Source of the DNA: Argentina anserina
Lineage: Eukaryota > Streptophyta > Magnoliopsida > Rosales > Rosaceae
Reading direction: 5' to 3'
DNA length: 64,000 nucleotides
NCBI RefSeq assembly: GCF_933775445.1
Contig: NC_065876.1
Span: 8,556,001 to 8,620,000 of the forward strand
In this document: positions 48,900 through 60,012 of the stretch, in pieces
How positions within the stretch are numbered: position 1 is the first letter of the stretch
Layout of the letters: the number at the start of each line of letters is the position of its first letter
The notes under the pieces: model-generated
Databases searched by the model: none
Told to the model about the DNA's origin: nothing
What the model saw: only the letters and a program-made list of their open reading frames with translations
Position numbers and translations under genes: made by a program

Positions 48900-50107
48900 T
48901 TTTTATTTTTTATTTTATTCTTCATTTTTTTTATTGTTACGAAATTTATAAGTGTAAAGTATTACTAAGTCTAATTGATTTTATTCACACACAATCCTAA
49001 CATTTAAGGTACGTGGAACAGAGAAGCTAACTGTGCAATGGACTGAAACAGCCTCATGTAAGGGTCTTGTTTTATACGATATACCTTAAAAGTTAGAATA
49101 TCATTTTTTTTGAAACTATATACATCTATTTATACAAAGTTATTTTCTAAGTTATAAAGCGAGGTGGACCTGTGGCCTAAGTACGTCGTCTAGACACAAA
49201 CTCGTTCCTTTATTTCAGAATGCTGGATAGCTAGAATCAGAAATAGTCACAAGGTATGACTTATTTGTTGGACACCACGGGGGCCACATCCTCGAAAAGA
49301 TGCTTTTTCAATCGACTCTATCACTGAGATGTATGTCAGTTTATAAGCCTATGAGATCTATTTTTGTAAACTTTTAACCAGGGTAATGAAAATAGTATGC
49401 CCCTTATTCAGCTCGAAATAACTTTGTGTGTTAGACTGACCCCAAAGTGTTAATAAAAGCCGCCATCAACCCCAAGTGACCTTAGCAAGGTATAAATGGA
49501 GAGTTAAAACTAATATTAACAAAATAGACTTTACTTATTCCGTTCATTTTATAACTTATAATAAACTAAACATAAATAAACATTTAGCTTCCTTAAAAAT
49601 TTATATAAGTGTAACAAGTATCCTATATGCATACTACAACAAAATTAAAACAATTATCACAAAAATATAGAATAAAAAATAGTTTTTTTTACAAAGTACT
49701 GTTCACGTTTTTTATTTACGGTGCGTACTTTACTGTTATCGATTACTATTCACACATATTTATTTTTTATTTTTCCAATTTACTGTTTACTGTACACAAA
49801 TTTTATTTTTACAAAAATAAAGTTTTTTATTTATTTATTTGTTTTTTTTATTTTACACTTTACAAAAAAAGAAGTAAATTTTGTTTACAATTTACAAGTA
49901 TTTTTACATTTTTACACTTTACAAAAAAAAATTAAAGAGATTTACTTTTTTTTAAGATGTAAAAAATACTTATAATTGTTTTTACTAAATGTTATCGTTC
50001 ACCGTACTATTCACATGAATTTATTTTTACAAATATACAATATAGTACAAAATTAACACTTCAAAGAATTGAGATTTTCTCAATTCCCCGCAAACAACGC
50101 TAAAATG
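48900..50107. other. Decayed, AT-rich interior of the gypsy element
   Basis: No gypsy gag, protease or reverse transcriptase is seen. 49620-50050 is extremely AT-rich with repeated TTTACTGTTTAC-like and ACAAAAA words. Frames translated here are Phe/Tyr/Lys-rich artefacts of composition. 48900-49480 may be an unrelated insertion. Confidence 0.4.
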
Positions 50108-50345
50108 AAAGAGTGTTAATTAAATCGTTTATAATTAACCCTGTAAAATGTCATCGTTAGTATAAAATAAGCAGGGATCGTTCAGTTCTGGGAATTGATG
50201 AGAACTCTAAACTTTTAGTGTTAACAAATAATTGGGGGTTTGAGATTGAAAATTAACTACTAAAATAAAACATAAATTACTATTTACATGATCGACTTCT
50301 CTTTAACAAACTTAAACCAAATTCACAAATGCACCACATAATTAC
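50108..50345 (-). repeat. Truncated 5' LTR of the gypsy element
   Basis: It matches the last ~230 bp of the gypsy LTR (AACTCTAAACTTTTAGTGTT and CATGATCGACTTCTCTTTAA). The rest of this LTR is missing beyond about 50345. Confidence 0.7.
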
Positions 50346-51017
50346 AAATTAATTATAAGCAACCAATAAAAAATGTAGCAGCAACCACACCTGACCTCCC
50401 CAATAATCTTTTATTTTAAGCAACAAACTAATTAGCCTCCTTGTTAATTATACTAGCTAGTGTTCTTATTGCTGAGCTATTGCGCGCTTTACGGGAAAGT
50501 CTTCATATATACAGCATATCTTCAATACATGCCAAAGGTTTTTGTTGAAGCTCGTAGATTCTTATTGACTGTACGAGCATGTCTTCTAGGTAGAGCTTCA
50601 GTGCCATGGATTATCAAATCTCGTGTTAAAGATATACGTTGGCTAGCCTTGATGTTCCAATGTTGAATGTTGTGTACGTCTTTCGTCATGTATACCGTGA
50701 GTAGGGCTATAAGTAGGCTCGAACCGCTTTTGTTCTACTCGTATTCGGCTTGATTTTAGCTCGTTCGACTTAAGTACATAAAATTAAATGAGCCGAATTC
50801 GTGCTCAACATTAAACTCGACCTTAAAAATGAGCCGAGTTTGAAACAATAAGTATTCGGCTCGTTCGACTTGTTTAACTCGCGAGGTAGCTCGGGCTCGT
50901 TAAAGCTTTGCTCGTTTATTAATTAAACTTCACTTATTAATTTTTATAGTATATATAAAGTATAATTTTTACATGAAAAATAATATTAAAATATAATATT
51001 AGTTAGAAAGAGCTAAA

Positions 51018-53685
51018 TGTTGAAGGAAAAACACCATTAGTGTGTCTTCGTTAAAATAAATAACGGAATGAGTTAATGACGTTTATAATCAATGGACATA
51101 ACGGATCAATCACCATTATATACCCTTAATTATCATTATAATTACCATTTATTTCTATTGTAATCATGACCCCTATATAAAATAGATTATCAATGAGATG
51201 AGTAGATCAAATTCTATTTTTCCTACAACACGTTATTAGCACGCTTGCTCCTTCCCTCCGTTGTTTTGCTTCCAAATTGAATCTTGTTCAGCAACACCCA
51301 TCATCTGCTGAATGCAAAATTTCGATATGCAATAGATCTCCGAAAGCCAACTCCGCTTCTGCATATCCAAGAGCTTTTTGTCAAACAAAAACAGAGAAAA
51401 TTATGCTCGGCACCTAGACAATTGATTTGGGTACCCCATCTCTGATTTGCCTTGATCGGGTTTTCTCCTCGTGTTGAGTTCTCGAATCGGATCTCCTCTG
51501 ATTTGCATTGATCGACTTGCCTTCCAGCCCAGAACCCCGGCGATCGACGCATCATGATGACAGTGCAGTCTGCCCAGATTCGGCATTTATGTCGACCCGA
51601 CGGTGGAGTGGAACTGCCGTTTTCACAGTGCAGCCTCTGGATCTATCAATCCCACCCAGATCGAAATCGACTCAAGACGGTGCAGGCTCGAACCGGCAAT
51701 CCATCATTCCAGATCGGCGCGCCTCGACATCGTGTCCGATATCCTGACGTCGTGCTCGATCCAAAGAATGTTCAAGTGGAACGACATGAATTGTCGTGAT
51801 TTGTCCCCACAGTGTCTCATCTTGATCCACACAATTGCACAAAGTAATGAGATCACATATATTAGCTGCATATATTCTTGCAAGGTTCAATGTCTTAAGA
51901 AGAGGACATAACGCCACCTAAAAAGAATTAGGCATTGCGTCGCCACCATAGATGGTGGCATGGTGATGCCATAAAGTGGCATAAATGGTGTCATAGGCCG
52001 TGGCTCTCCAATGAAGAGAGAGAGAGACCACCTTATGTTCGATATATACTCAATTAAAGGAAGAAAGTGAATTTGGCACAATTGGATCCATTAATCCATA
52101 ATCTCAAATTTGTCTTATGAGAATTCCTAGATTTTGGTTATCACTTGGGAACGCCTCAGATGTTAGAACAAATCCTTGAAAATATAGAGGTCTCTACAAG
52201 TACAAACCACATAAGAACGTAGGATATTGAGTCTTGATATCGAACCATGCTTCGTTGAGAAAAACCAACATAGTAATGTTGGCATAATGAAAAGAAACGA
52301 TCCAACATGAATCAATGTTCACTAACAAAGAAATAGGTATTTGGGCAGGTGAAGCCGACACCGCAAGTATAAATCATATCATATGTCATTGTAGGATGCG
52401 TAATGAGAAATAAGAGCTTAGACTCACCTTATGGCGCAAGCTCTCTCACAAACGTACTAGAATCAACTACGAGGAGATATTCTTTTGTAATGGACCACAA
52501 AAGATATCTCATAATGGATGTCATTGCATTCCACTACCTTATCAGTTTGATAGTTTCCAAAAAACTGACAAATACAATTTATGAATAGTGAAATAAGGTA
52601 TCTCTATAGGGATCTGTATTAAGAGATATATACATGAAGTGCTAGAACCAACTTCATCCACTCAAGAAGTAGCTCTAAACCACGAAGCACTACAAAAGGA
52701 ATTGAAACTTGATTTGGAACAGGGATTGATGAATTATGTCATTGTGAATTTAATGGATTTACATAGTTTCTTAATGAAATAAAGAGATGTCAATATGTAT
52801 TGTAAATCCGAAGTCGAGAATCAAAAAGATTTTTTAGAAGACATAGTCTCAGTATGGATCTCGAGGATTGTAATGTTGATGATTGATCATCAATCGGTTC
52901 AGACACTCTAAAGGTTAAAAGTGAGACTTCTATAATTCTCTTGATCAGTCAAATTCTTGAAGGATATATCTGTTTTCGTCTAATTGGAAGATAACGAATG
53001 AGTGTTGGAAAATGAGATTCCCTATACAAGTGCGAAGACGCATTATTGCACTTAACACAATATACTTGACTCGACCTCTCATTCCTTGTATAACTTAGCG
53101 CCCACGCAACAACAATACCTAAAAGTTTAGGTTTATAGTCCCTATAAAGAAAAGAGAAAATGACATGATAAAAATGGATACTATTCACGTCGTTGCATAT
53201 TTGGCGTAAATAAATACCTACCAAATAAAACTTAATTAAATATGTAAAAGTTATCAAAGCTCATATAATCAATGTAAAGATGAAGGGGAGGTGCAGACAG
53301 TAGGGGGAGTATAGCACATATATGCTAATCTTAAATGTAATAAGTGCATTATGCTCTTTTTTCCTTCGATCAAAGTTTTATTTTTTCCCACTGGTTTTTT
53401 TTACTTGACAAGGTTTTTAATGAGGCAACCCTCTATGCACCATTATATCTTTAAACTCGGCATAATTGGGAGTATTGAAAGAAAAACATCATTAGTGTGT
53501 CTTCGTTAAAGTAAATAACAGAATGAGTTAATGACGTTTATGATCAACAGACATAACAGATCAATCACCATTATGTTGCCTTAATTATCATTATAGTTAT
53601 CATTTACTTATATTGTAATTTTGACCCTTATATAAAGGGAATTATCAATGAGATGAGTATATCTAATTCTATTTTTCCTACAACA
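51018..53685 (+). mobile_element. Short degenerate Ty1/copia element with both LTRs
   Basis: The LTRs at 51018-51230 and 53473-53685 are both 213 bp, starting TGTTGAAGGAAAA / TATTGAAAGAAAA and ending TTTTTCCTACAACA. The base after the first LTR starts CGTTATTAGCACGC, the same primer-site phrase as in the other copia family here. A purine tract (AGTAGGGGGAGTAT at about 53300) precedes the 3' LTR. The internal 2.2 kb keeps only pieces of reverse transcriptase. No matching target duplication was found. Confidence 0.85.
52403..52680 (+). pseudogene. Copia reverse transcriptase remnant
   Basis: Readable phrases are ESTTRRYSFVMD, MDVIAFHYLISLIVSKKL and LYGS-RDIYMK, which correspond to the region up to and past the first catalytic aspartate in copia reverse transcriptase. 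They lie in different frames with stops between them. Confidence 0.65.
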
Positions 53686-53809
53686 TTATTAAAAGACTTC
53701 TTTTGAAATAATTAGTTAAAAATTTAAGTTCAATAACGAGTTTGATTTGTTATTTTTAATTTATTACAAATAAAAGAGATTTTGTGTGATGTTATGACAT
53801 CATATAATA

Positions 53810-54688
53810 AAGAAATTTTTAAAAAATCAGTACATGAAGTTTGGTCCATTAGGAATTTAGTTATTAAACTTTTGAAACTATAATTTAAGTATATGAACTG
53901 TCGAAACCGACCCACTTACGTACAAGCCGTTAAGTACTCTGTAACGGAGGATGCCATTAACATATAAATGAAGGGTGGAAATGTAGTTTCCGTTCGGGCT
54001 CTCATCCCTCGTGTTCTTTCTCACGTTCTCCGTCCTGCTCTCTCTCTCTCTCTCTCTCTATGTTGCAATCTCTCTCTATCCGCCATCGTTGAAAGCCGAC
54101 GACGACATTTTCCTTCCAAGCAGAAAGAAAGAAACCAACATCTCAAGCAGCGTCAATCCCAACCGGATCTAGGTTCAACTCGAAGAAGAAAATTAGGAGG
54201 AGCATGCGATTCATGGCGGCTCACTCTCTCCAGATCATTGTTGTCGTCGTCTCCGATCAGTAAAAGTGTTTTTTTATGCGTGAGATAGAGATAGATTAGG
54301 AGCCTGATGAGGTGGTCGGCAACTCTCTTCTTCCCTTCTTGGGAATCTCCACCAAATGCCCCTGGGTTTACAGTGGGTGCAAATATTTTGACGATGTGCA
54401 CTAGTCTATGAAACTGGATCAAATTGTAATTATCCTTTGTAATTTATATTAATTTATGACTTTTAACTATAAAAAGAGGAAATTAGATAATATATAACTG
54501 AATGACAAAATTACCCTTGAATGTATACCATAAAAAAATGTAAACTAACAAATTACGTAACATAATATATTAAAAGTATATCTGTTATCATACGTCATGT
54601 ACTTATACGATATTTTGGAAAGTTTAATAACTAAAATTTTTAGTATAGAAAACTTCATGTAATGTTCTTGTCTATAATGAATTATCCT
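53810..54688. mobile_element. Inverted-repeat element with possible captured gene sequence
   Basis: The arms (about 53810-53900 and 54590-54688) share TACATGAAGTTT and TTTAGTTATTAAACTTT inverted. Between them, 53960-54420 has gene-like composition: a (CT)n leader-like run (54037-54060) and a Ser/Arg-rich open frame (53968-54288). This would suit a Pack-type element that picked up a gene start. No parent gene is recognised and no target duplication confirmed. Confidence 0.45.
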
Positions 54689-54934
54689 TTTAATTTCTTA
54701 ATTTCAAAATTTTAATCTTATATAATTTAAGCCGGCTCAATTCTAGTTTGAGCTCGTCTAATAAAATGAGCCGCTCCGAGCCCAATTCGAGATTTTTCAC
54801 GCCGAGCTGAGTTTGAATATGAACGACGAAAATCAAATTTTAGCTCGACTCGAGCTCGATCGAATGAAAATGAATCAAATATGAACAACCTAGTATTCGT
54901 CTCGGTTTGCCTTATTTACACCCCTAACCGTGAG

Positions 54935-55770
54935 GCGAATTTTGTGGCAAATCTCTTGGTTTTTCTGGTATTTTTTCGTCTGTCTCTTTTAGTTTAGTTT
55001 AACTATATTTTTTTGTCAGTGACTCAGTTTTCAGCTCAAAAAGAAAGTTTATAGAGACTTTGTGTTGTGTTGTAGATTTTGTTTTTTTTATTTCTTCATA
55101 ATATCTTATTAATGAACATATGCATGGCAGATGACCGTCCCATCCACTCGGAAACTGATTGCTCTTCCCTAGCTCGACCACCCGGAATATAAAAACCCGT
55201 TTAGGATTCAAGTAAATACAATGAAAATATAACAGTGTGCTAGCTTCCTCGTGCTATTCAGCAATTTTGTAGGAGCTGACAACCATACCAGTGAAAACGC
55301 CAAATAACAACCAAAAGCTAGCAAATGCAGCTCTGCATGCACACGTGGCCCAGCCCGTGAGAAGGTAGACACTTCTCTGCATGGAAGATCAGGACTGAAC
55401 CAGAATGCCATAAATAATCAAATATGTAAAAGGTCAACTTTTGGTCGCACACCAGTCCAAACCCCAAACTCATCGGACAGCTGCTGCCATTAAATCTCTC
55501 ATCTATATATTCATAGTTTTATCTTACCAGGAAGAAAATCAATCATATACTATTCACTTCCCAGTAAATTCAAATCTCCTTATCATTATAATATCATCAT
55601 TTTAGATTCAAAACTTCACAACCAGAACCATCCAAGCTGCTTCTCCTTCTAAACTATTTGTTCCCTTCTCCTTCTTCCTCTTCCTCCTCTCTGCAACTCT
55701 CGTATGCCCTCCTCACCTTGAGATCTTCACCCGAGGAAATCAGAACCTTCCTCACTCTTTCTTCAACCGC
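54935..55770. other. Intergenic and upstream region of the DUF4378 gene
   Basis: No coding sequence is recognised. From about 55550 the sequence becomes pyrimidine-rich with CTTCTCC runs, probably promoter-proximal. Confidence 0.4.
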
Positions 55771-55778
55771 TATATATA
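55771..55778 (+). promoter_or_regulatory. Probable TATA box of the DUF4378 gene
   Basis: TATATATA lies 73 bp before the ATG at 55851, which would leave a leader of roughly 45 bases. A second TA-rich word near 55503 is an alternative and would give a longer leader. Confidence 0.45.
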
Positions 55779-55850
55779 GTAACCAACGAACTTCTTAACC
55801 GTTCAGTTCACTTTTTATACCTTCTTTAGTCTCATTGATATTCTCTATCA

Positions 55851-58749
55851 ATGGCTTTAGTAACTCCACCGTGCTCGGATATTCCAAAGCCGAGAAAGTC
55901 AGCTATGATTCAGAAGAAGCAGTTGATGCTCAAAGACTATCTGATAGACGATCTGAGCTCCTGCTCATCCAGCGGCTTCAAATCCTTCCCACGCCGCCAA
56001 TGCTGCACAACCTTAAGATTTCTCCTCGAAATCGACCTCAAATCCTCCTCCCGGCCACAACTGCCGCCCCAGCGGTCCATTCAAAACCACAATAACCTCA
56101 AGAGTCAGAATCCAAAGCAATTACTCCGACGGAGCCGCTCCAGAGCCGCCGCTTCCAACACCTTCTCCGCTCTCCAAAGAGCTTCCGGCGCCGTCATCAA
56201 CGCCTTCAGAAACTTGCAGTTTCACTCTGTCAAGTCCACTTCATCGTCTGTACAAAGCAGTGCTCGAAAAGGAGGACTAGTTTTGCTTCTGCCTCGCAGC
56301 ATTTCCCGGCGTTTGTGGAGGAAGAACTTCCAGACAAAAGTAGAAGAAGAGAAGGACGTGGGAAGGTGGAGATCATTCCGAGAACTTCTGCAGGAGAAAG
56401 ATACGCCGTCCGATGAGACCACAGCCAGTACAGAAAGTACCGACAGTAAAAGCAACAGTAACAGTTGGGGGGAGAGTGAGTTTAGTTTGAACTCGGAGAG
56501 TTCAATCGGTAGCCACGTGTCGACGGAAGGTAAAAGTTGTTCACCAGAAAATAAGAAAATCAGCGCAAGAGTTGGCGTAACAGCCGGTGAGGATTCCATT
56601 GAAACACCAACCACCGGCACCTCCAGCAGCTCACCTCATAACACAAAGGTAAGCCGCAGATTGGGGTGTTGTTTAATGCTTCGCGTGTGCATGTTAATTA
56701 GTTAATAAGTTGTCTCTCTTTGTCTGTTGGTAATGATCGACCGGTCCATTTCATGTTTGTTATAACTTCTAAGAGCTTCAAAATTAATTTTGGTTTAATG
56801 ATGAATGAAGCACCGTAAAACAACGTTTGCGTAGACTAAACACTCAGATATGAAGCGTAAGTAATCTATGTTTTGCATTGGTACCAGAAACGAGTAAATT
56901 AGATTAATTGATCATGTATGGACAGTATGGTATCATTGGTATGTAAAGTCTACATTATAAGTTAGTACTTTGGAGTATTGAAGTTTTATTTTTTGCAAAA
57001 CAGTAAAACTTCGCTTGGCGAAAAATGAAATTTCAATACTCCTTGTACCATCTTATAATGTTGTAGACTCTAGAGTACCATACATACGTAGCTCGTAGAA
57101 CTGCAAGGAAGAGGCTAGCTGGCTGTGGGGGCTTGGAAAATTGCGATTGCATGCGTTTCTCACGTGTGGGGTATCTCTAGGGAAAATGAATTTAGCTGCA
57201 TCTTGCTGCCTCGAGTATTTCTAGGCCTGGGATCCTGCCACGTGCTCTCTGATTCCGGGATCTACGGTATTTGAATTTGCTAGACTAGCTAGTCCAGTCG
57301 GGTATCAGACAGTGGACCATGGCGTTATATGCCTGGATCTAGCGTTGTGTTGATACAATGATACTTGATAGTAACGGGGCGTTTAAGTGGGAATGGCGCG
57401 GTTGGTGCGCGTAGTAAAGCGACTAAAGGCAGGTCCCATGGGGGTAGTTTTGGTAATTCAATGGCGGTCGTCGATGACAAGGAGGTGTTGAGAGCTGAGG
57501 GTTTGGTTTAGTCGTTTTTCTGGTGGGTTGGCGGTTTTAAGCATCTCTAACTGCCACTTGTATTTTATGTTTTTTTTTTCTTTTTAATAAGTATTTTTAT
57601 GCCTCTTTGTAGGGTGGCAGTGGCAAATATTTTTTCATTTCGAAAACATTATTCTATATAGTATTGTCTAAAAACGAATCTGTAGATTTGATTATTGAAT
57701 TAATTAAAAAAAGAACCAATGTCTGAATATTATATAGTATGCTGATTACATTGCAGAATCAAAGTGTTACATAGTTTATTGTCAACCATCAAGAGAAAAA
57801 AAAGTTATCTTCAACATTGTTCGTAAAATGTCTAACTCGATTGGGAATCAAGATTCTTAAATCTAGTTTGAGTTTGGACACATATGACATTGTAAAGTGC
57901 TCTTGTTTATAGATGAACGAATTGAAAATGCGGGAGTAGATTTTGTTTTCCTATGGACACCCTCATTGTCTTTCTTATGAAGCTAATTGTTGAAAGATTC
58001 CTAAATCTAATAGGAGTGGCTGAACAAAGAGGAGGAGAAGGAACAATTTAGTCCCGTTTCGGTGCTCGACAGACCATTTGAAGATGAAGACGATGAGAGT
58101 AGCAGTAGCAGCCCTCCTTTTCGATGTAGACTTGCTCGAATGGAAGGTACTTATTAAGTGCAGCCCTTTTCCAGTCCATTCTTGAAAAGTATCGATTAGC
58201 TTCATGATCGAATCTAACTCATGCATGTGTATGAAAATGTGAACAGGTACACAGCTCATGCAGAAAATCAGACGATTCGAGAACCTCGCTAAACTGGAGC
58301 CAATCAACTTGGAAAGACGAATGGTAATGTCAGAGGTCGACGATGAAGATGAACGAGATAACAAAACGGCAGAGAAGGCCGGAAAGCTAGTGAAGCAGTT
58401 TATCATCGAAACAAGTAGTTATGTGCTATCAAATGGTTTAGTGTATATGAAGGCAGATAAGCTACCGGTGGATTTGTTCATGGAGAGGAGTACTGTGAAA
58501 GACAGCGAGAAAAATGTGGTGATGGAAGAGGTATTGAAGGTAGCAGAGGAGTGGGTGAATGGAGAGTCACACATGTTGTCGAGTTGGGAGGTCGAAAATG
58601 GCAGACAAGTTTATGTTAATGATATGGACAATAAGTACTGTGGGAAGTGGATGCAATTGGATGAACAAGAAAAAGAGGTGGGTTTGGAGTTGGAGGTTGA
58701 GGTATGGAATTTTTTGCTCGACGAATTCCTGCTTGATCTAGTTAGCTAG
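55851..58749 (+). CDS. DUF4378-family protein, three exons
   Basis: Predicted 477 residues from exons 55851-56648, 58014-58146 and 58247-58749, joined at AAG|GTAAGC, AATAG|GAG, GAAG|GTACTT and AACAG|GTAC. The reading frame is continuous through all three, which supports the model. The N-terminus has the conserved motif LKDYLIDDLSSCSSSGFKSF followed by PRRQCC and FLLEIDLK, seen in this plant family. The middle is basic, then Ser/Thr-rich (residues about 190-265). Exon 2 adds SPVSVLDRPFEDEDDE. The C-terminus is acidic and helical (VGLELEVEVWNFLLDEFLLD), the usual end of DUF4378. The molecular role is not established; some DUF4378 proteins (the TRM family) bind microtubules, but this one lacks enough visible motifs to claim that. 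No signal peptide or membrane segment. The open frame runs 18 codons past the donor at 56648, but homology stops at the splice site. Confidence 0.88.
56926..57082. mobile_element. MITE-like hairpin in intron 1 of the DUF4378 gene
   Basis: An imperfect 157-bp palindrome pairs TATGGTATCATTGGTATG with CTCTAGAGTACCATA, GTCTACATTATAAG with CTTATAATGTTGTAGAC, and GGAGTATTGAAGTTT with AAATTTCAATACTCC. Its loop holds AAAACAGTAAAAC. It would fold as one long hairpin in the pre-mRNA. Confidence 0.7.
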
Positions 58750-58810
58750 ATAGTGAATAGGTCGCTTGGTTAGTATGGAGTAGGAAGAAATTCTCGTATA
58801 CAACCTTTTA

Positions 58811-59035
58811 CATGTACAATTCATTTTTCACATTTTATTTCCATATCGATTTGTGAGAATAAGGTTGTTTTTTTTTTACGTTGTACACGAGAATTACCTT
58901 GAACAAAACTAGCATCTCAACACATGTTTGCGTGTACAATTCATCTTTCACTATTTATTTCCATATCGATTTGTAAGAATAAGGTTGTTTTTTTTTCCGG
59001 TTGTACACGAAAATGACTTTGAACAAAATGGGCTT
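58811..59035. repeat. 120-bp tandem duplication
   Basis: TGTACAATTCAT starts at 58813 and 58933. Each copy continues with TATTTCCATATCGATTTGT, GAATAAGGTTGTTTTTTTT and GTTGTACACGA. It lies just past the stop codon of the DUF4378 gene and may be part of its 3' untranslated region. Confidence 0.85.
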
Positions 59036-59655
59036 GATCGGTATTTCAAATCAGGCAGGTCATTGGCTAGAATGGCTACATACATTTCTAGGTTGAAACA
59101 AGAAGGATGAATTTTCGAACTTATGAGGAATAGCAGTTGTGATCCCTTACACAATTTGTGAATGATCCTTCTCATTATAATGAGTGACTCTACATCCCCA
59201 CTTTGAGGAGTTTGAGCATTGTCTTCCAAGGTTATTTCTTACGATAAGTCGTAAATATATAATTCGCATCGCATATCACGTGATATGAAGTTATGAAATG
59301 GCTAAGACATATGATCACTATTATGGATACAGTAACTAGCTAGTTACAATGAGTCATCATAAAATTTGTGCATTATCTAATATCTTTCTTTTCGAGCTAT
59401 TAAATGAAAGAAAATTAAGAACATTTCAAATTAGTCAAGAATTTATATGATAAATCAAAATTCAAATGGAGAAATGCCCATTATATGATTATCATAAGTA
59501 AAACACAGTTAGCCTTGATTGGTCACTTTTTTACTGCAGTTCTCCCACCAATACAAAAGCAAAAAGCCGAACCAAAACCTTACCCATTCAGTAATTATTT
59601 CTTTCGCCAATAAAAATTCAAACTGCTTGACAACATAAACCACCTCTTTTCGTCT
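59036..59655. other. Intergenic, nothing recognised
   Basis: No supported gene or repeat in about 600 bp. Confidence 0.4.
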
Positions 59656-59856
59656 TCAATTGCTCATTGATTCATTTCTGACGAATCCTAAGGCTCCGGA
59701 GTCTTCCTCCATTAAATGCCTGCATTTCTCAATTAACTGCAGAGCTACATTGCCATTTGCCACCTTCTCTCTAATAGAACAGAGAGCTTGATCATCTTTT
59801 CCTGGGTAAAAGTGTAAAACACATGAAGCTTTTACGGGCTCTTCGTCTGGAAACAA
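59656..59856 (-). pseudogene. Possible terminal exon of an unidentified gene
   Basis: A 66-codon minus-strand frame has normal, charged, helix-like composition (IREKVANGNVALQLIEKC, RHLMEEDSGALGF). A credible splice acceptor, TTTTACCCAG|GAAAAG, lies at about 59806, after which the frame runs to a stop. I do not recognise the family and found no upstream exon, because the + strand UTR2-like pseudogene starts at 60013. It could be a stranded last exon or a chance frame. Confidence 0.3.
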
Positions 59857-60012
59857 GGTCTGATATTTCTATACAATCTGATTCTGTTACATTTCTTCCC
59901 CCAATAAACCGACCCTTTTTGGCTATAGTTTACAGCATTGCGTCTGAAAACTGTAGTCTTTGAGTTTTAAGAGTGGTGCCAATTATTGGGTTTCGATTGC
60001 CAATATTTGAAG

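Larger units (their letters stand above)
43293..50345 (-). mobile_element. Ty3/gypsy retrotransposon remnant
   Basis: On the minus strand: a truncated 5' LTR (about 50108-50345), a decayed interior, a pol C-terminal fragment (48628-48894), a long non-coding stretch, a purine-rich tract reading CTAAGTGTGAGGTACT, and the full 3' LTR (43293-46036). The LTR is the same family as the solo LTR at 2300-3896. A long non-coding spacer between pol and the 3' LTR suits the Tat/Athila branch, but this is inference. Gag and most of pol are gone; 48900-50100 does not look like gypsy coding sequence. Confidence 0.75.
50702..54926. mobile_element. hAT-like element, 4.2 kb, with nested insertions
   Basis: A perfect 8-bp duplication ACCGTGAG (50694-50701 and 54927-54934) flanks the imperfect inverted ends TAGGGCTATAAGTAGGCTCG and, inverted, TAGGGGTGTAAATAAGG. 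Subterminal regions are rich in GCTCGAAC, GAGCCG and GAGCTCG words. A copia (51018-53685) and an inverted-repeat element (about 53810-54688) lie inside, so the original element was much shorter. No transposase seen. Confidence 0.8.

Noticed and set aside
49476..49975. Phe/Tyr/Lys-rich frames resembling membrane proteins
   Set aside because: The region is extremely AT-rich, so TTT, TAT and AAA dominate. The overlapping frames are equally hydrophobic, and it is the interior of a decayed gypsy element.
56649..56705. Extension of exon 1 of the DUF4378 gene to the end of its open frame
   Set aside because: AAGGTAAGC at 56646-56654 is a strong donor, and the frame continues perfectly in exons at 58014 and 58247 with the family's C-terminus.
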